Origin: Parascedosporium putredinis
Taxonomy: Eukaryota; Ascomycota; Sordariomycetes; Microascales; Microascaceae
Assembly (NCBI GenBank): GCA_949357655.1
Contig: CASHTG010000001.1
Location: 3,162,001-3,226,000 of the forward strand
Direction of reading: 5' to 3'
Length of the DNA: 64,000 nucleotides
Positions 45,138 through 57,900 of the stretch are shown piece by piece. Made by a program: the position numbers and the translations under genes. The notes below the pieces were generated by a model, which saw only the letters and a list, made by a program, of their open reading frames with translations, was not told the DNA's origin and made no database searches. How positions within the stretch are numbered: position 1 is the stretch's first letter; each line of letters starts with the position of its first letter.

Positions 45138-46908
45138 TTAGTAGCTGCGTCCAAACATGCACCACTGCTCTGCCTTGCGGCTGCATTCGGGGTTGAGGCA
45201 GTCCGTCTCGCCCTTTACAAGGCCTTCGGGTTGCTCGAAGGGGATGCAAAGACTCTTCATGCCCATGGTAGGGGCCTTGGGAGCGCCTCCTTCAGTGGTC
45301 TCCTCGGGCTTGCCCGTGGTGAGCTCCTTGATCCTATCCTCGCACTTTCCGTCGAGACAGAAGGGAATGAGAACAACGTTCTTGGCATCGAGAGCGGGGA
45401 GGACTTCATCCCAGTTGGTGATGTTGAGACGGTGCTCACGGAACGACTTTTCGGCTTTGTTGTACAGATCCTGCTGAATTGTCTCGAGAAGTTCGGGGAT
45501 TTTGGATCCAATCTCAGCAATATCAGTGGTACCCTTCTCACCAGTGTCACGCCTAGCCCAGCTGACTACATTCTTGGCGGAGTCCTTGGGTCCGAATTCG
45601 ATGCGAAGAGGAACTCCCTTGAGCTCCCAGTCGTTGAACTTCCAAGCGGGAGTGTACCCATCTCGCACGTCGACCTCGACGCGGACACCGGCCTTGGTGA
45701 GGGCTTGGTTGATCTCCTCCAGCCTCTTATCGAGGTTCTCTCGTTCCTCGGGGGTGGTGTTCTTTGTGATTCCGACTGGGACGATGGCAGTTTGAATCCT
45801 GGCAATGCGAGGGGAAGAACTAGTCCCTTGTCATCGCCGTGAATCATAACCATGACACCGATAACTCGGGTAGAGAGACCCCAGGAGTTCTGCCACACAT
45901 TGATATGCTGGCCCTTGACCTCCGGATCCTCGACCTTGATGTCGAACATTTTGCTGAAGTTCTGACCAAGACAGTGAGAGGTGGCTCCCTGAATGCCTCG
46001 GCCATTCGAAGGGATGTATCCCTCGACAGTTGTGGTGTAATAACCACCGGCGAACTTTTCATTTTCCGTCTTGCGGCCGCGGACGACAGGGACGGCTAGA
46101 AGCTGCTCATACACACCGGCATAAAGCTCAAGGATTTCAAGGACCTCTTTCCCAGCAAGCTCTTCAGTAAGGTGGGCGGTATGGCCTTCTTGCCAAAGGA
46201 ACTCTCGCGAACGGAGGAAAGGAGTGGTCTGCTTGGCTTCCCATCGAACAACGTTGTTCCACTGGTTTAGGCGGAAGGGAAGATCCCTATGTGTCCTGAT
46301 CCATTTCGAGTAATAGGGGTACATGACAGCCTCAGATGTAGGACGGACCGCGACGGGAACCTCAAGTTCTTTATCGCCACTATAATTCCAAAAAATTTCG
46401 CCAGTTAGTTCAGAAACGCTACAGGAACAGCAACGGTTGGGCAGAAACGAGGCGGGAAGGAAGAGGTAAGTGAAGACGCACGCCTTTGTGACCCACGCCA
46501 GCTCGGGAGCAAAACCCTCGACGTGATCCTTTTCCTTTTCGAAAGAGGCCTGGGACAAGAACATAGGAAAGCTGGTTTCCTCGACTCCCATAAGCTCAAT
46601 GCGCTCCTGGAACCACCTTCGGATCGTGTTCCAGACATACATCGCTGCGGGGCGCAGGATGTAGAAGCCCGAAATTTCGTTATAGTAGTCGATCATCTGG
46701 GCCTTGAGGACAACCTCCTGGTACCATTGAGGAAAGTCCTCGCTCTTGGAGACAGTTATGCCGATGGTGTTGTCGGCCTTCTTGGTCTGTACAGGAGCGC
46801 CGCCTGCTTGGCCGCCTTCGCGGCCTTCTCCGCCGCCATCTTGGCCTGCTTCTCAGCCTTCTTCAAGGCGCTCTTTGAAGGGCCCGTGGATTCACCGGCG
46901 TCAGCCAT
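45138..46908 (-). CDS. Cytosolic prolyl-tRNA synthetase
   Basis: Class II synthetase charging tRNA-Pro with proline in the cytosol. Exons 46482-46908 and 45138-46379 (intron 102 nt), 556 residues, the usual size for the eukaryotic/archaeal-type enzyme without the bifunctional Glu domain. The N-terminal extension is Lys/Ala-rich (ALKKAEKQAKMAAEKAAKA), a likely tRNA-binding coiled stretch. Class II motif 1 region: YILRPAAMYVWNTIRRWF. Motif 2: VRWEAKQTTPFLRSREFLWQ. Motif 3 region: NSWGLSTRVIGVMVMIHGDD. The C-terminal zinc-like domain ends in CLNPECSRKAEQWCMFGRSY, the family's terminal tyrosine. Start MADAGES at 46908 was chosen over an in-frame upstream Met at 47049 because the former begins the known-type extension. 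Two missing bases are inferred (near 46801 and in a G run at 45811). It is divergent from CCT1. Confidence 0.95.
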
Positions 46909-47657
46909 GGCGGTTGGAATGCGGATGTGGTATGTGTAGCGTAGATCTTGGTTAGGTTTTAAGGTGGGGTCGTTGGTGATAAGGGCAGAAAATGTATTAT
47001 TAGCGACCTGAAGTGTTGGAACTGGTGTAAGAGAGGGACCCCGCGACACGTAATCGATTTGGGGAAATGGGGAAATTGGGAAAAAGAAGTCTCCCTCAAG
47101 TACAACCGAGAAGTGTAACCAAGGGGGCTTGTATGGGATTTATCAATCGATTTCTCTATATTTCGGAAACCCTATCAAGGAGGGAAAGAAGGAGTCATAA
47201 GTGCGTTTTCTCTCACTTGAGCACCTGAACCATTGACTGTGGAGGGGTAAATTCCCAGCGTCCCACTTTGACAGCCCGTCGCCCCTGGCGCATCGTGGGA
47301 CTGAAACGCCACACTTCCGCCACATAGAGGGCGGGGTAGTTGCTCCCATTCGGGTGCTGTGTGTGGCGGAATGCTGTAAGGTAAGCCACTTGAGCCCTTT
47401 GAACTTTTGCTAGTGCATATTATTATGTGCAGCCTAGAACCAGTCAACCAGTCAACCAGTCACTCAGCAGTCCAGCGCAGGGTACATGTACATTGTAACA
47501 AATTGATCTTATTGGGGAAAAGTTCGGTGCAACTACCAAAAAAGGTAGAAAGCGTTCGAACATCACCGACCGCAAAACCGCCCGATAACCACCATCACCA
47601 ACTGCCACTCATAACAACAAGCATAACTCCTGGTTGGGCGCTCTGCTGATCGCAAAT
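46909..47657. other. Bidirectional promoter between prolyl-tRNA synthetase and CCT1
   Basis: About 750 bp separate two divergent housekeeping genes of protein synthesis and folding. No TATA box was evident near either start, as expected for constitutive genes. Confidence 0.5.
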
Positions 47658-49548
47658 ATGGCGGCTATATTCGAGCAGCCTCGGAACGGAACCCTCTTCC
47701 TCGGCGGCCAGAAGATCTCTGGCTCCGACATTCGAGACCAAAATGGTTAGTGGTCTCCTCCTCGGCTCCTGGCCTATCCCTCAAGCTGCCGGATCACACT
47801 TGGAAGCCCACCAAAGCTCAGGTCTAAATTACTTTTACGCATAGTCCTCGCTACGCAGGCCATTTCCAATGTCATTAAGAGCTCTTTCGGCCCCAGCGGT
47901 CTAGACAAGATGATGGTAGACGAGATCGGAGTAAGTTCCTGACTGCCCCTCCATCCCCCCACCCTTTTTCAACACAGCAAGGCCTACTGGGTTTGTCGAA
48001 ACTGACCCAACTTCTCTTAAAGGACGTGACTGTCACAAACGATGGAGCTACGATCCTGAGCTTATTAGACGTGGAACATCCCGCTGGCAAGATTCTCGTC
48101 GACCTAGCTCAACAACAAGATAAGGAAGTCGGTGACGGCACAACTTCCGTCGTCCTGATCGCCGCCGAGCTTCTTCGCCGTGGAAACGATCTGATGAAGA
48201 ACCGCATACACCCCACGACAATTATCACCGGATATCGCCTTGCCCTCCGAGAGGCTGTCAAGTACATGAACGAGAATGTTGCTGTCAAGGTGGAGAATCT
48301 CGGCCGCGAGTCACTCATCAACATCGCCAAGACTTCCATGTCAAGCAAGATTATCGGCTCCGATTCTGACTTTTTCGCCAACATGGTTGTGGATGGTATT
48401 CAAGCTGTCAAGTCGACAAACAACCGAAACGAGACCAAGTACCCAGTTAAGGCTGTCAACATTCTGAAAGCCCACGGCAAGGGTCCCGTGAGTCTATACT
48501 CGTGAAGGGCTACGCTCTTAACTGCACAGTCGCCTCCCAGGCCATGGTCACGAGAGTGGCCGATGCTAAGATTGCCGTGCTTGACATGAACCTTCAGAAG
48601 GAGAAGATGAAGCTCGGTGTCCACATCACTGTAGATGACCCCCAGCAGCTTGAGAAAATCCGCGCCCGCGAGTCTGGCATGATTCTCGAGCGTGTGGACC
48701 TTATCCTCAAGGCAGGCGCCAACGTTATCCTCACAACCAAGGGCATCGACGACCTTGTCTTGAAGACTTTTGTGGAGCGGGGAGCCATGGCTGTGCGTCG
48801 CTGCAAGAAGGAGGACCTCCGAAGGATTGCTAGGGCCACGGGCGCCACCCTTCTCAGCACCCTCTCCGATTTGAACGGCGATGAAAAGTTTGAGCCCTCT
48901 TACCTAGGTTACGCTGAGGAGGTTGTCCAGGAACGGATTTCCGATGATGAGTGCATCCTCGTCAAGGGCACAAAGGCTCATTCTTCAGCTTCCATCATTC
49001 TCCGCGGATCCAACGACTACCAGCTCGATGAGATGGAAAGGTCAGTGCATGACTCCCTGTGCGCTGTCAAGAGGACGCTCGAGAGCGGTACGATTGTGCC
49101 CGGCGGTGGTGCAGTGGAAACCGAACTCCATATCTATCTAGAGGAGTTTGCCAGCACGGTAGGCTCGCGCGAGCAGCTTGCCATTGCCGAGTTTGCACAG
49201 GCTCTTCTCGTCATCCCCAAGACTCTCGCCATCAACGCTGCAAAGGATGCGTCCGAGCTCGTTGCTCAACTCCGCAACAGACACGCGCTATCCCAGAAGA
49301 TCCAGGAAGGCGAGGCGAATGAAGATGAGAAGACGGTAGCCCGCAAGAAGGCTTACAAGAACTACGGTCTTGACCTGACTCGGGGCAAGGTTGTTGATGA
49401 GGTCAAGGCCGGTGTGCTTGAACCTAGCATGAGCAAGATCCGGCAACTGAAGAGCGCGGTCGAGGCTTGTATTAGCATCATGAGGATTGATACCCTTATC
49501 ACTCTAGATCCGGAAGTGAAGGATGAGGGCGATGGCCACGACCACTAA
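47658..49548 (+). CDS. CCT1: T-complex protein 1 subunit alpha (CCT1) of the TRiC chaperonin
   Basis: One of eight subunits of the cytosolic ATP-driven chaperonin that folds actin, tubulin and WD40 proteins. Exons 47658-47745, 47845-47930 and 48023-49548 give 566 residues. Motifs: SFGPSGLDKMMVD and VTNDGATILSLLDVEHPA in the equatorial domain, the ATP-binding GDGTTSVV, the alpha-subunit-specific MNLQKEKMKLGVHITV, ASIILRGSNDYQLDEMERS and the hinge GGGAVE, ending in EPSMSKIRQLKSAVEACISI. Assignment to the alpha subunit rests on the N-terminus (GQKISGSDIRDQN) and the C-terminal acidic and His residues. Introns are 99 and 92 nt. One missing C at 48485 breaks the frame inside the apical-domain boundary (HGKG/RESILVKGYALNC). 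A real break would be lethal, making this the clearest evidence for sequence error. Confidence 0.97.
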
Positions 49549-49993
49549 AGCGGCTTAATGGGTTAGGACAATAATGATGACTGGGAAAACTTGTTCAGAA
49601 TTTTACAGGGTGCAATGCCCGAAAAGCAAGGAAGGGGAGGTTAAACAAAAGGCATATATGTATGGAAATCTAGACGTATAGGCGTAAAGATTTGTGGTTC
49701 CCTAGGATCCGTGATGCTTCTTGAATCTCTAAAGTCCTATGCCTCACACCGCCTATCCATATGCTGAACCGATCAGTGCTTCCCATGACGCAGTGAAGGT
49801 ATCTCTCGTATTCGGATCAGATGCCCTTGATATCCAATGTGAAAAGAATCCGAGTGTTGCGAAAAGAAAAGAAAAGGAAAAATGAAAAATAAAATAAAAA
49901 AGAGGTAGCAAAGGCCTGGCTTAAGCTAACCATTTAACGTTGAGCCCCAAAAGCACCGAGTATCGTGAGGAGGGAGGGGTGTGAAGGAGGTCA
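49549..49993. other. Convergent 3' flanks of CCT1 and the acetyltransferase
   Basis: A/G-rich with a run of AAAATAAAA-type sequence near 49880-49900 that could serve polyadenylation. No gene. Confidence 0.45.
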
Positions 49994-51279
49994 TCAATAC
50001 CAAGCATACTTCTCATTCGCAACCCAAACAACCCCGTCCATTGCTCCATCGCCGTACCACATTAGACTAGGAATACTGTCCATCTCCCTCTCCACAACCT
50101 CGTACGGCAGGCCAGCGCTAGAAATAGCGCCCTCAAGCCTAGGCGCAGGATTCCATAACTCGACATGCCCGGCTCCCCACTCAAACGCCTCTTTCCTGGC
50201 TAAACGTAGGATAGCCGCGACGCTTTGGGCGAGGTCTTCATCGGAGCAGGCCTCGTCCTCAACGACGAGCCGCAGGATATGTAACGTGTTACCTGCGGTC
50301 GGTTCGACGATGGAGGATGGTGGAAGCGAGGGGGCACAGTCTGGTAGGCTCGAGTCCAGACGGCCCAGACCCGGCGGCCCTTGGGCCCGTGGACGCCACC
50401 GCGGACGGTGGGGGCGCGGTCGAAGATGCGGTGCGTGATGAAGTCCTCGCGCATCATGTGCCAGAGTATTGCGTCAAGGTCTGGGGCGAGAGCGACAAAG
50501 GAGTGGGGGTACCTGGGGTAGTGGAGGAAGCTGGAGGGAGCATCCTCGCCATGCGCTTACGGAGGAGGGCCTCGTCGCAGGCGCAGAGCTCGGCAAGTTC
50601 ATGGTAGCGGATTGGCGCAGCCGGGGAGGAGGCTGCGGTGCCGTCGGTAATGCTTTCAGAGTTCGGTTCCAGAGGGGGAAAGGCAAGGTGTGTGCTCGGA
50701 TGAGCAGCCCAGCCGCGGTTTGCGTAAAAGGTCTTTCCAATGTCGGAGAATAGAACAGAGAAGGCTACGGGAGATAAGCCAGAGGGTCGTGGAGCGGTTT
50801 GGATTGTAGCTAGCCCATGTTGCTTTCCCATCTGGCGCCCGACGCTCATGGGAGACCCTTGGTGCGTCTTCAGGGCTTCCCCTACCATGACCATCAGTTT
50901 TGATGCATATCCCCTCCCCTATAGATGGGGTCCGTGTATACGGCGCCGATCCCATGGGCAACAACGTCTTTGACAGATTGTCCGGAGGAAGAGCTAACTA
51001 ACGCAGTCTTCCTGATGGTGTCACAGGAAGACAAGATTGGTCTCTGGTCGGGAGGGAGGGATCGCACGGTGAGAATCCATTGTGTGACCCCGCCGCCTTT
51101 GGCAACGGGGACGGTTAAAAGATATTCTTCTCGGTGTAGATATTCCTCTAGGAGAGAACTTTTCCCCAGGACTTGTGGGTTAGAGCCCATATCCGTATGC
51201 GTTCGGCAGGAGTAGGGTGTGTGAGGATGAGAGTAGGAGATGAGCTGGCAGGAAGATCTATCTCCTGAGGAGCCCCCAT
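49994..51279 (-). CDS. LYC1-like GNAT N-acetyltransferase
   Basis: Relative of Yarrowia LYC1 (lysine N6-acetyltransferase of lysine catabolism), a GNAT enzyme using acetyl-CoA. Apparently single-exon, 429 residues after four one-base additions (C run at 51164, C runs near 50911-50919, G run at 50483, and near 50310). The start MGAPQEIDLPASSS at 51279 is followed by LILTHPTPAERIRIWALTHKSW and YLLTVPVAKGGGVTQWIL. The acetyl-CoA-binding loop reads YRGRGYASKLM after repair, and the catalytic core continues with FSVLFSDIGKTFYANRGW. The C-terminal LYC1-type domain has WHMMREDFITHRIF, RVWAVWTRAY, LHILRLVVEDEA and WNPAPRLEGAISSAGLPYEV, and ends NEKYAWY. Substrate specificity for lysine is inferred from family only. 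It shares its 3' intergenic region with CCT1 but no functional link is implied. Confidence 0.87.
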
Positions 51280-53546
51280 TGTGCAAATCTGGCTGCTCGC
51301 GTCAACACCAGCTGAATCAGACGATGATCGAAAGGGCCGATCAAGTTTTGGGATGGTATCCCTCCGTGAAGTTAGGTTATCAAAGGCCAGCATTGGGAAA
51401 AAGACAAAATCATCAACCCAGGATGACTACGAGAGAAGGGAAGGGCCTTGGTCGGGGAGAGTAAAAGGGGCACGTGGTGGTGATATAACGGAACAAGTAA
51501 GAGATAGCCCATCCTGGATGGATCCGTCCTCCCTCTCAAGCCGGCGTTTAAGCCCTGATGGGACCAAGGACGTACCGTGAGCCTCTGAGGCCCCCGTCTC
51601 AGCAATCCGTGTGGCACCGTCCCGTCCACCGCCCGTACTTCCAGCCCAAGTGCCTCCCTTTTGGGGTTAATCCATCATCCGCGCTAGCAAGGGAAAACGA
51701 GGGTATACAGTCAAATCCCTAGCACCTTCCCGTCCTTCTTTCGCTCCCGGCCGGTCAGCAGGGAACGGAGAAGGAGCGTCCACTACAGTCTCCACAAGCT
51801 ACGTCATGTGCATGCACAGTGCCACGACTTGGTCGTCGAGCAAGAGAGATTTATCACAAAATGGCCAATACAGCCAAGTCGGGCACTGACTCTGGGAAAA
51901 GCATAAAGCGGCGGCTTCCGAATGGGCAAAACATGTATCATTGACACAGGGCGAGGTCCCTTGGAACCGGGTGCTCGGGGAGCGATTTCAAGGGTGGAGC
52001 TAAAATGTCTGATCAGGTTGGTGTTAGTCAGAAGGGGTGGAAGATGGCTCGGAGCGGAATGGCGGGGTTGTCGCGGAAGATGGATCAAGTAAGCCGATGG
52101 TAGGCGCCGGTCTTTGGCGCCGAACGGACCCCGTAATTTTGTACATGTGCGCTTGTGAGAAAGGGAGAGTGTGGAACTGTGGCCATCACTGGAAACTGTC
52201 AACATATCGCACCACAATAACTGTAAACGGGTTCAACCCCCTTTTGAGGCTCTTTTCCTTCTTATCTTCTCTCGGTTTATAGTTGAAAACTAATCATGGA
52301 TGTTTTGTGACCGTCTTCCTACCTCTATCTGGGCGCGCCGATGACTTTAGAGGCCCGCCCTAGGCATAAATACCTAGCCGGGGCCTTGTGGAAGCTGATC
52401 TCCTCTGTGCCATTCCCGACGGTAATGGTAGCGGCCGGTCAAGCAAGGATGGCACCGTCCACCGTCCCACCCGTGGACGGACATGCGGAAGATGCCCATC
52501 GTTACCTTGTGTTTTAGGAAACGAGACCAAGTCCCACCACCCGTAGCCGACGATTCCCTTTGGAAGCCTCTCAAGCTCTCTCCTTCCATCCAATGACCGA
52601 CCGGCTGTGAATGGCTCTCCGTTCCTCTGCGTTGTACAATATACCTCTGTTGCCGCCCCTCGATGTCAAAATCCCCTCTCCACCGTGCCCCTCCCTCACC
52701 GATACAGCGCGGCTGATTATCCCCATGGATGGAACCATCCATCATATGCAACAGGCAGTGTCATGTGGACTCCACTTAGACCGACTGGCAGGCCAATCTT
52801 TATTACAGATAGAACCAGCACCGTGCCCTTCCTGCTTCAAATCTTAAGTCCTACCCCCTGTCACCTGTCGGTCTCTCAGCAGCACATATATTAACACCGC
52901 ATCAGTCCAATACCTCTGTTGCCCTATCCACGGGATATTCCCTCCCCGTTGCTGTATCCGATAATGCATCCAATGGATGGATCTATCCATTGCATCCCTT
53001 AGCGGGGAGGGAGCTCTTCATCCCCTGGCCTTCCATTTCACGGAATGGGCAGCAAGGGGCCTCATCCTGCTAGTCAGAACGCGAGCAGCTACCTCCTCTT
53101 TGACGAGGCCTCACCAAGGTTAGATGTTGCGCCACACAAGCGAAGCATAAATCGAATACTTGCTACACCGGAGGTTGCTGTTAACACGATAAGCGCATGG
53201 CCCACACCACACCACCATTGACAAGATGGATGTTACTGGTTGAGGCGCGGTCCTCATAACTTGAAATACACCTTATCAATTCACATGTCCTAGTTAGTTT
53301 CTAATTCCAGGATAATCCCCACGAACCATTTTCCGGGAATCCCAAAGGATTCCTATAGTCCAGACCTCCCAAATCTGGTCTATCACACATATTCGTCGCC
53401 AGACGCCGTGATTGAGATCCGGGTTATCCAATCCCCAATGCAAGAAAAAAAAAAAGAAAGAAACTAGAAATGTACAAATCCATGGGTATACATGCAGGTC
53501 CAAAGCCGCCCGCTACTTGATTACACCAGACCAATTCAAACCTTGG
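51280..53546. other. Intergenic spacer rich in short ATGGATCC-type palindromes
   Basis: About 2.3 kb with no supported gene. Imperfect inverted repeats built from GGATGGATCC-like words occur, for example 52970-53000. Short open frames on both strands show no features. Confidence 0.4.
52970..53000. repeat. Imperfect inverted repeat
   Basis: TGCATCCAATGGATGGATC faces GATCTATCCATTGCATCC across a short centre. It is too short for a transposon; the word ATGGATCCAT recurs elsewhere in the window's AT-richer spacers. Confidence 0.5.
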
Positions 53547-54917
53547 TCATCGATTCGCCCCACGACTAACTATAGCCACATCATATTCCTGCTCTGCCGC
53601 CGATTTTGCTGCCAAAGGGAGTTTCCGACTCAGAACTCCCGCTATGGCCGCGGCTGTGGCCGGCATCCTGGCTACTACTGGCTCCTCCAGTTTGAGCCCC
53701 GTGGCCCCCACGGCAGTCTCATCCTCCTCCTTAATATTTTCGAGAGCTTCGCTATAGCCGCGGGGGTAGTCATCGTATCCTCCCGTCAAGGGCATCTGGT
53801 CCGAAGGGTCGTTGGGGTGCAAGCCGTACGCGACTGGAACCGGGGAGGGAGTCTTGGGGCCGCACCGGACATCGAATAAAGGCCCGTCTCTGCATGTTCC
53901 TGACTCGACGCGATGGGGTAAAGCCTCCGCGGCCGCCATGTGACATAGGGCTGCGATTTAGGTTAGTTACCGTGTTCTTAAAAACAAGGTCAAGTAGACG
54001 CTAGAGCCCTGCGTCTACAAAGTCACTCACCTAATGTATTTAGTATCAAGCATGGGAGGGCCGATGCGAGGATTTCGTTGCTTCCTCTTCCAAAGGTAGA
54101 ATGCCAGAGCCCCGAGCGCGACAAGGACGGCAATCCCGCTAATCGTTCCTCCAATGATTGCGCCGGTCTGGTTCTTAGAGCCTTGGTCTTCTGGCGCTTC
54201 GGCCTCGTCTCCTTTATCAGCCGTCGATGACGAGGTAGAGGCCGACGACGAGGTAGTCGAGGTGGTAGATGTTGCCGTCGATGACGAGGATCGGGTTCCC
54301 GTACGGGTGCCAATAGTTATGGGTTCTGAAACCGTCACGACTTTGGCCGTGAATGAATTCGTGACTTGTAGGAAGCTAAGCTGGGAGGGCGCGCCGGAGA
54401 CGGCAGTCGCAACACTAGCGGCGAGATCCGATGCGGTGCCACATCCGTATTGGGAGAAGCCACCAGCAAACATATTCCGATAGCAGACATTGCCCCCACC
54501 ACATGTGTAAACATATGGGTTTAGCTCCGTCTGTGGTCCACTGTTGGAGTCGACGCATCCGGTGAAGATGCCGGTGGTGCAAACCAACTCGCCATCAGGG
54601 CAGCAGCCTATAGCGTTGTGTTCACGGTCTAAAACGCAGTGGGATCCTGCGCCGCAAGTAACGGGGATATTGGCGTCTCCTTGGAGATATCCGCAGACGG
54701 TATTAAGGTCTTGACGACGAAGGACGGCGTTGATCTCGGCGAGTGGAAGGGGCGCTTCGGTAGGCAGGGGCGGCCATGACTCGACATTTAGGGTGCGATG
54801 GGGGAGGGTTTTGGTCTGGCGAGGCAATATGTGCGCTTCCCCAAAAGCGAGGAGAGCCGCGAGAACTAAGCTCGCGGTCGGACGTGGGAGCTGTTGGAAT
54901 AAGTTTGAAGCGAACAT
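53547..54917 (-). CDS. Cys-rich single-pass membrane protein
   Basis: Exons 54031-54917 and 53547-53950, about 430 residues if two bases are restored in the second exon. The signal peptide lies in MFASNLFQQLPRPTASLVLA plus following residues to HILPRQ. The ectodomain has a compact Cys pattern: VCGYLQGD, VTCGAGSHC, GCCPDGELVC, GCVDSN, TCGGGNVC and GCGTASDLA. It is followed by a Ser/Thr-rich stalk (likely O-glycosylated), one helix (GAIIGGTISGIAVLVALGAL) and a basic stop-transfer KRKQRNPR. This is a common surface-protein layout in Sordariomycetes (Cys domain, Ser/Thr stalk, helix, short tail), reminiscent of wall-stress sensors, though it is not a WSC domain. The cytosolic tail in the second exon is split over three frames: SPMSHGG, then a segment with SSQEHAETGLYSMSG, then PSPVPVAYGLHPNDPSDQMP to the end. 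Function unknown. Confidence 0.75.
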
Positions 54918-57900
54918 CTGGCTGTCGGTATGGTTGCCTCGAGGGCTCGAACTCTGACAAGAATACCCGCGCGGCGCTACTATTAGTGCCTTGTCCCAAA
55001 AGAATTGACGCCGATGTGGTTATAAGCGCATAATCGTAAGGATAGAGTGCTGGCGAACAACACGGGGCGAAAAGTTCCTTGCGACAAGGGGTAGTATAGG
55101 AAAGAAAAAGAAGGGAAAAAAAGGTTATGGGGAAAAAGGAGGACAAAATCCCTACTAAGGATTGAAAACGAGAGGTTGATGTTGGAAGACAAGACAGAAT
55201 GTACTTATCGAGGGACTTGAACAAGGAATGTGCAGGGGTGGAGGAAGCACTCGAGAAATGAAAAGGATGTTCAGGGCTGTGTTTCGATCTCGCTGTGAGG
55301 CGCAGAGTTACATTAGCCAATGCCAATCTAACAGCGTCATCAGTTCGGGAGGGGAGGGCCAGGATCCATTGCCACTTCCGCCGAACCAGTAAGCGACGAG
55401 GAGGCGGGCTTGGAGCGACGGTCTGCAAGGGGAATTGGGGACTTTGGGCTTATTATGGCTGGCCCGCATGCATACCAAGTCCTGGACGCATCAGCCTGTG
55501 AGGGTTGTCTTCAGTTGTGCCACTTCACGGAGGTCTTCCCAGCTGATACCGCACATCAAATTCGAGAGCAGACTGAATTTCTTTTTTATCATAAAAAAAG
55601 AAGAGAAAAAAGAGGCCCGGGGAATGGTCGAATAGATCGAGTCGCCTCTCCTACCAAATACTGGCGATGCATAAATCTGGAGTGGAACGAATCCAAGACT
55701 CGTCGATCCATCAATGGATCAATCCCGCTGGATTAATACCCAGAAGGGTCGGCCGCGAGCCCAAAGAGGCCAGGCCTAATAAGCTGACTGGATCTTCGTC
55801 CCTTACCCGGTACATGTGAACCATCCAGTCACAAGATCCAGTGCTCTCTAGGGCTGTCAGTCGTCTCGTGCGTCAGGAGTCAATGAATGGAGACCAGCAG
55901 CTACAGGGGTTGGGCTTTGGGAGCACGAGAGACCTCGATCAATTGATGATACAAGCGACCCAACAAAGAAGAAGCAGGAAGTGCGGCCCAGACATCGGGG
56001 CCAGGACGATCTTGCCCCCAGAATTTCATGGCGAACCATGGATCGTAACAGGACCGGAATCGGGTACGAACCATTTCAGCAGAGAAAAAGAAGGAAGAAA
56101 AATCTCAAACCAGGAACAGAAAGAGGAAAAAGGAAAGGAAAGGTGCATCGGGAGGCTGATCCTTCCTCCGTCGATTGATGCTGCGTCCTTGGTGAGGAAT
56201 GGGAGAAGAAGAGCCCTTCGGCCCCGCTCGGTTGGCGGACCTCCAAGTCGAAGATTAGAGCCTGGGCTTGCCTGGGCATCCGGCCAAGTGAATCAACATC
56301 TGGTTGTCTCTCCCTGATCGCCATCAGCCACCGTGCCCAGTGGCACCAGCGATGGGACGCTTTTTTCTTTTTTCCTTTCTCGACATTTCGATCAATCTAT
56401 CCATCCATCTATTCCATTGACGTTCACTTCGCCAGCCATCGCCACCCCACTTGGTCGCCGGACCCTCATCCACTCATCCTCGAGTCACCGACATCCGGAG
56501 GCCCACGTTTCCGCCCCCGCCCCCACGAGAACAGCACCTATCACTATCAAGAGATTTATCTATGCATACATAGATCCATGGATCCATCAGTTGATGGTTG
56601 ATCTCGAAATTTATAGTGCTGGAGAGAAGAAGTAGCACGTCACCATCTCTCGATTCATCATCCGGACGTCGTGATTACCCGCCATCAAATGTGACGCTGT
56701 GGCGAGGAGTCTAGAAATCAAGAGAACAAACCCTCCAAATTGACGTAGGCGATGGCCTTCTGATTCGCCTTCTAATTTATGAAGCGACATTGATCGATAA
56801 AATTAGCAACGTGCCTCGGCATGTACCTCCCTTCAGCTAGCTTAGTGGCAAGATCAGCTAAGTCGAGTCAAGTTTATTCGCGCCGTCTCTTCAACCTTCA
56901 ATCTTCAACGACGCCCAAGGCGAAGAGGGCTACCCTTCATCACACCCTTCACATCCATCACACACCATCTTGTCCAGGTGAGTCCGCACAACAGGTCGTG
57001 GGGTCTGTGCAGAAGCCCGGCGCTTCTGCCCATGCACAGCCGCCGTCAAGTGCGCGCAATAAAGCAATACCGACACTGTTGTTCGTACCCGGAATATACG
57101 TGTTCTCACAGTGCGTGGATATTGTTGCATATCTTGGCGCTACTATTTTTAACAACTCGAACCAAAGGTTATTCGGGTTGGGGAAAAGGAAATAATAGTT
57201 CAGAGCCCATTCTCGAGGGGGTGACAGCACAGATATTTAGTACTCTCCGCTAGAGGCATGCTTATGGATGGGTGCATGGGTAAATCGGTAGAGTTGAAAT
57301 AGCTCTATCTTCTCCTCTCATTAACAAGACCGCGAGGCCGGCATGTGCGTGCGATCTCCAAGGCACGCGCAATGCCTATGTGTGCGCCAGGTATGTTTGT
57401 CCCAGAATTCCAGGCCGGTCGTCCGCGGCCCTCTGTGGGCCTGTGGGATGGGCTACCGATCGGGTCATTCCAACCACGAGGTACCGGAGCCTTTTTCAGA
57501 GTTGCATCCATTGTCCATGTTTCCCGTGAGCTCGGGATAAAGGATCCAGTCGTCCTCCCGATCAAGACAATACGCAAGTCCTTCCCAACCACCGACTTCC
57601 GTTTCCACTGAATAGGGTTTGGTGAGAAGGGCGCGGGAAGCGTTTCAGATAGAAGAGTCCAGAGGGGTGGCCATCCCTTCTCGGCTGAAGTTGATAATTA
57701 CTAATAGTTCTGTGCTCGGCCGGTCCTAGCTTTGACGTGTCGCACAGCTCTGGAGGGTGTTGTCAAATTGAAGGGTCTTCCTCGACAGGAATCGGAAAAG
57801 GGTTGTCGCATGGCGTTCGACGGTTTCTCACACCCCTTTAATTGTTAGTGGACTTTTGGCCTTCTTTCCTTTTTCTTTTTTTTTCCCTTCTCGTCGAGGA

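Noticed and set aside
46909..47049. Upstream N-terminal extension of prolyl-tRNA synthetase (in-frame Met at 47049)
   Set aside because: The extension is not Arg/Ser-rich like a mitochondrial presequence, and MADAGES begins the expected Lys/Ala-rich extension; it is more likely leader sequence.
48480..48510. Programmed ribosomal frameshifting in CCT1
   Set aside because: No slippery heptamer or downstream structure, and the same one-base loss recurs in 16 other genes, which points to sequence error.
52960..53010. Miniature transposon termini
   Set aside because: The inverted repeat is short and imperfect, with no target-site duplication or second copy of an element body in the window.
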